DNA from: Euryarchaeota archaeon UBA59
Lineage (GTDB): Archaea > Thermoplasmatota > Poseidoniia > Poseidoniales > Thalassarchaeaceae
Reading direction: 5' to 3'
Assembly (NCBI GenBank): GCA_002505495.1
Contig: DAVI01000106.1
Location: 2,131 to 8,454, forward strand
DNA length: 6,324 nucleotides
Shown here: positions 5,780 through 6,324 of the stretch, in pieces
How the letters are laid out: every line of letters starts with the position of its first letter
Numbering within the stretch: position 1 is the first letter of the stretch
Program-made: the position numbers and the translations under genes
Notes under the pieces: model-generated
The model's input: only the letters and a program-made list of their open reading frames with translations
Database searches by the model: none
Told to the model about the DNA's origin: nothing

Positions 5780-6324
5780 ATGCACATCGCCACCAAGATT
5801 ACCCTAGGCCTCGGAGTTGCATTGCTCATCGGCAGTGTCATTCTAGCAGTGGCAGGGGGTGGCTCAACTGTGACTGAACTGGCTGAGAATCCAAACGGGT
5901 TTGAAGTGTGGAGTGGTACTGCTCCGGATAGTTACGAAGGTAATTTCGAGATCATGAATTCATACTTCGTCTTTGTTGAGGATGGAGAAACTGTTAATGT
6001 CACTCTTGTCGGAGGTGACGAAGATAACCGCTTCATCCCTTGCGAGGAAGGGTCTGACTGTGACTACTACGACTGGGCAGGCCACACATATGTTGGTCGG
6101 ATTGTTGTGTTCACACCGGGTACTTGGGAAGTTGAATTCAACGGTACAGGAGGAGTTGTTCTGACCGAACAGGATGTGGACCTAGGCGGTGCATTGAGCA
6201 TCTTCGGTGGGATTGTTGGCTTTTGCTGTTCATTCTGTGTGATAGGATTAGGTGTGATTTTCATATTCACACTCAAGGACCCACAGCAGCAACAGATGCT
6301 ACTGGTCCAACAGCAGGGCACAGT
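5780..6324 (+). CDS. Membrane-anchored extracytoplasmic protein, partial (C-terminus beyond right edge)
   Basis: The frame starts at ATG 5780 after a strong ribosome binding site and is open for 181 codons to the window edge. Residues about 7-26 are hydrophobic (ITLGLGVALLIGSVILAVAG), a signal anchor or uncleaved signal peptide. Residues about 30-135 are polar and acidic, with beta-strand-like runs, two cysteines (Cys88, Cys94) that could form a disulfide, and two N-glycosylation sequons, NVT (73-75) and NGT (121-123). This fits a domain outside the membrane. Residues about 137-165 form a second membrane span with an unusual FCCSFC (148-153), followed by a charged KDP and a Gln-rich cytoplasmic tail (QQQQ at 169-172, QQQ at 177-179). 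The likely topology is N-in, loop-out, C-in. I recognise no family. By eye the gene is less GC-rich than pckA, using more A- or T-ending codons (GTT, GGT, GAT). The function is unknown. Confidence 0.82.
   Translation, partial: MHIATKITLGLGVALLIGSVILAVAGGGSTVTELAENPNGFEVWSGTAPDSYEGNFEIMNSYFVFVEDGETVNVTLVGGDEDNRFIPCEEGSDCDYYDWAGHTYVGRIVVFTPGTWEVEFNGTGGVVLTEQDVDLGGALSIFGGIVGFCCSFCVIGLGVIFIFTLKDPQQQQMLLVQQQGT

Noticed and set aside
1..6324. Defence system, mobile element or CRISPR array
   Set aside because: No transposase, integrase, nuclease or toxin-antitoxin motif, no terminal repeats and no regularly spaced direct repeats were seen. The recognisable genes are metabolic or regulatory, and the rest are small zinc-ribbon and membrane proteins of unknown function.

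Overview
The window looks like chromosomal DNA from a planktonic archaeon, most likely Marine Group II (Candidatus Poseidoniales, Thermoplasmatota). The grounds are indirect: archaeal-style sugar acetyltransferase and CBS proteins, tightly packed genes with few Shine-Dalgarno sites, small acidic membrane proteins and short zinc-ribbon proteins, and a moderately high GC content. No rRNA or other taxonomic marker is present, so this is an inference. I found no mobile element, tRNA, rRNA or CRISPR array.

Layout. (1) Bases 1-523, minus strand: the N-terminal part of a membrane protein with a long acidic soluble region, running off the left edge. (2) Bases 524-649: a divergent intergenic region with two inverted repeats. 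(3) Bases 650-4692, plus strand: a compact run of three metabolic genes. These are ATP-dependent PEP carboxykinase (pckA), a stand-alone left-handed beta-helix acetyltransferase resembling the C-terminal half of GlmU, and a long GlmM/phosphomannomutase-family phosphohexomutase. The gaps are 34 and 4 bases. (4) Bases 4697-5179, minus strand: a two-domain CBS protein whose stop lies 4 bases from the mutase stop. (5) Bases 5180-5301: a second divergent intergenic region with a TATA-like element, a 14-base palindrome and a good ribosome binding site. (6) Bases 5302-5724, plus strand: a small protein with a C-terminal zinc ribbon. (7) Bases 5780-6324, plus strand: the first 181 residues of a membrane-anchored surface protein, cut by the right edge.

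How the genes may work together. PEP carboxykinase feeds gluconeogenesis from oxaloacetate. The mutase would turn glucosamine-6-phosphate (or another hexose-6-phosphate) into the 1-phosphate. The beta-helix enzyme would acetylate glucosamine-1-phosphate on the way to UDP-GlcNAc. The uridylyltransferase normally fused to this acetyltransferase is absent here and would have to be encoded elsewhere. The genes at the two ends are of unknown function.

Most of the window is ordinary housekeeping DNA. The points worth a second look are the split GlmU-like arrangement next to the mutase, the altered phosphate-binding loop of the mutase, and the symmetric repeats in both divergent intergenic regions.
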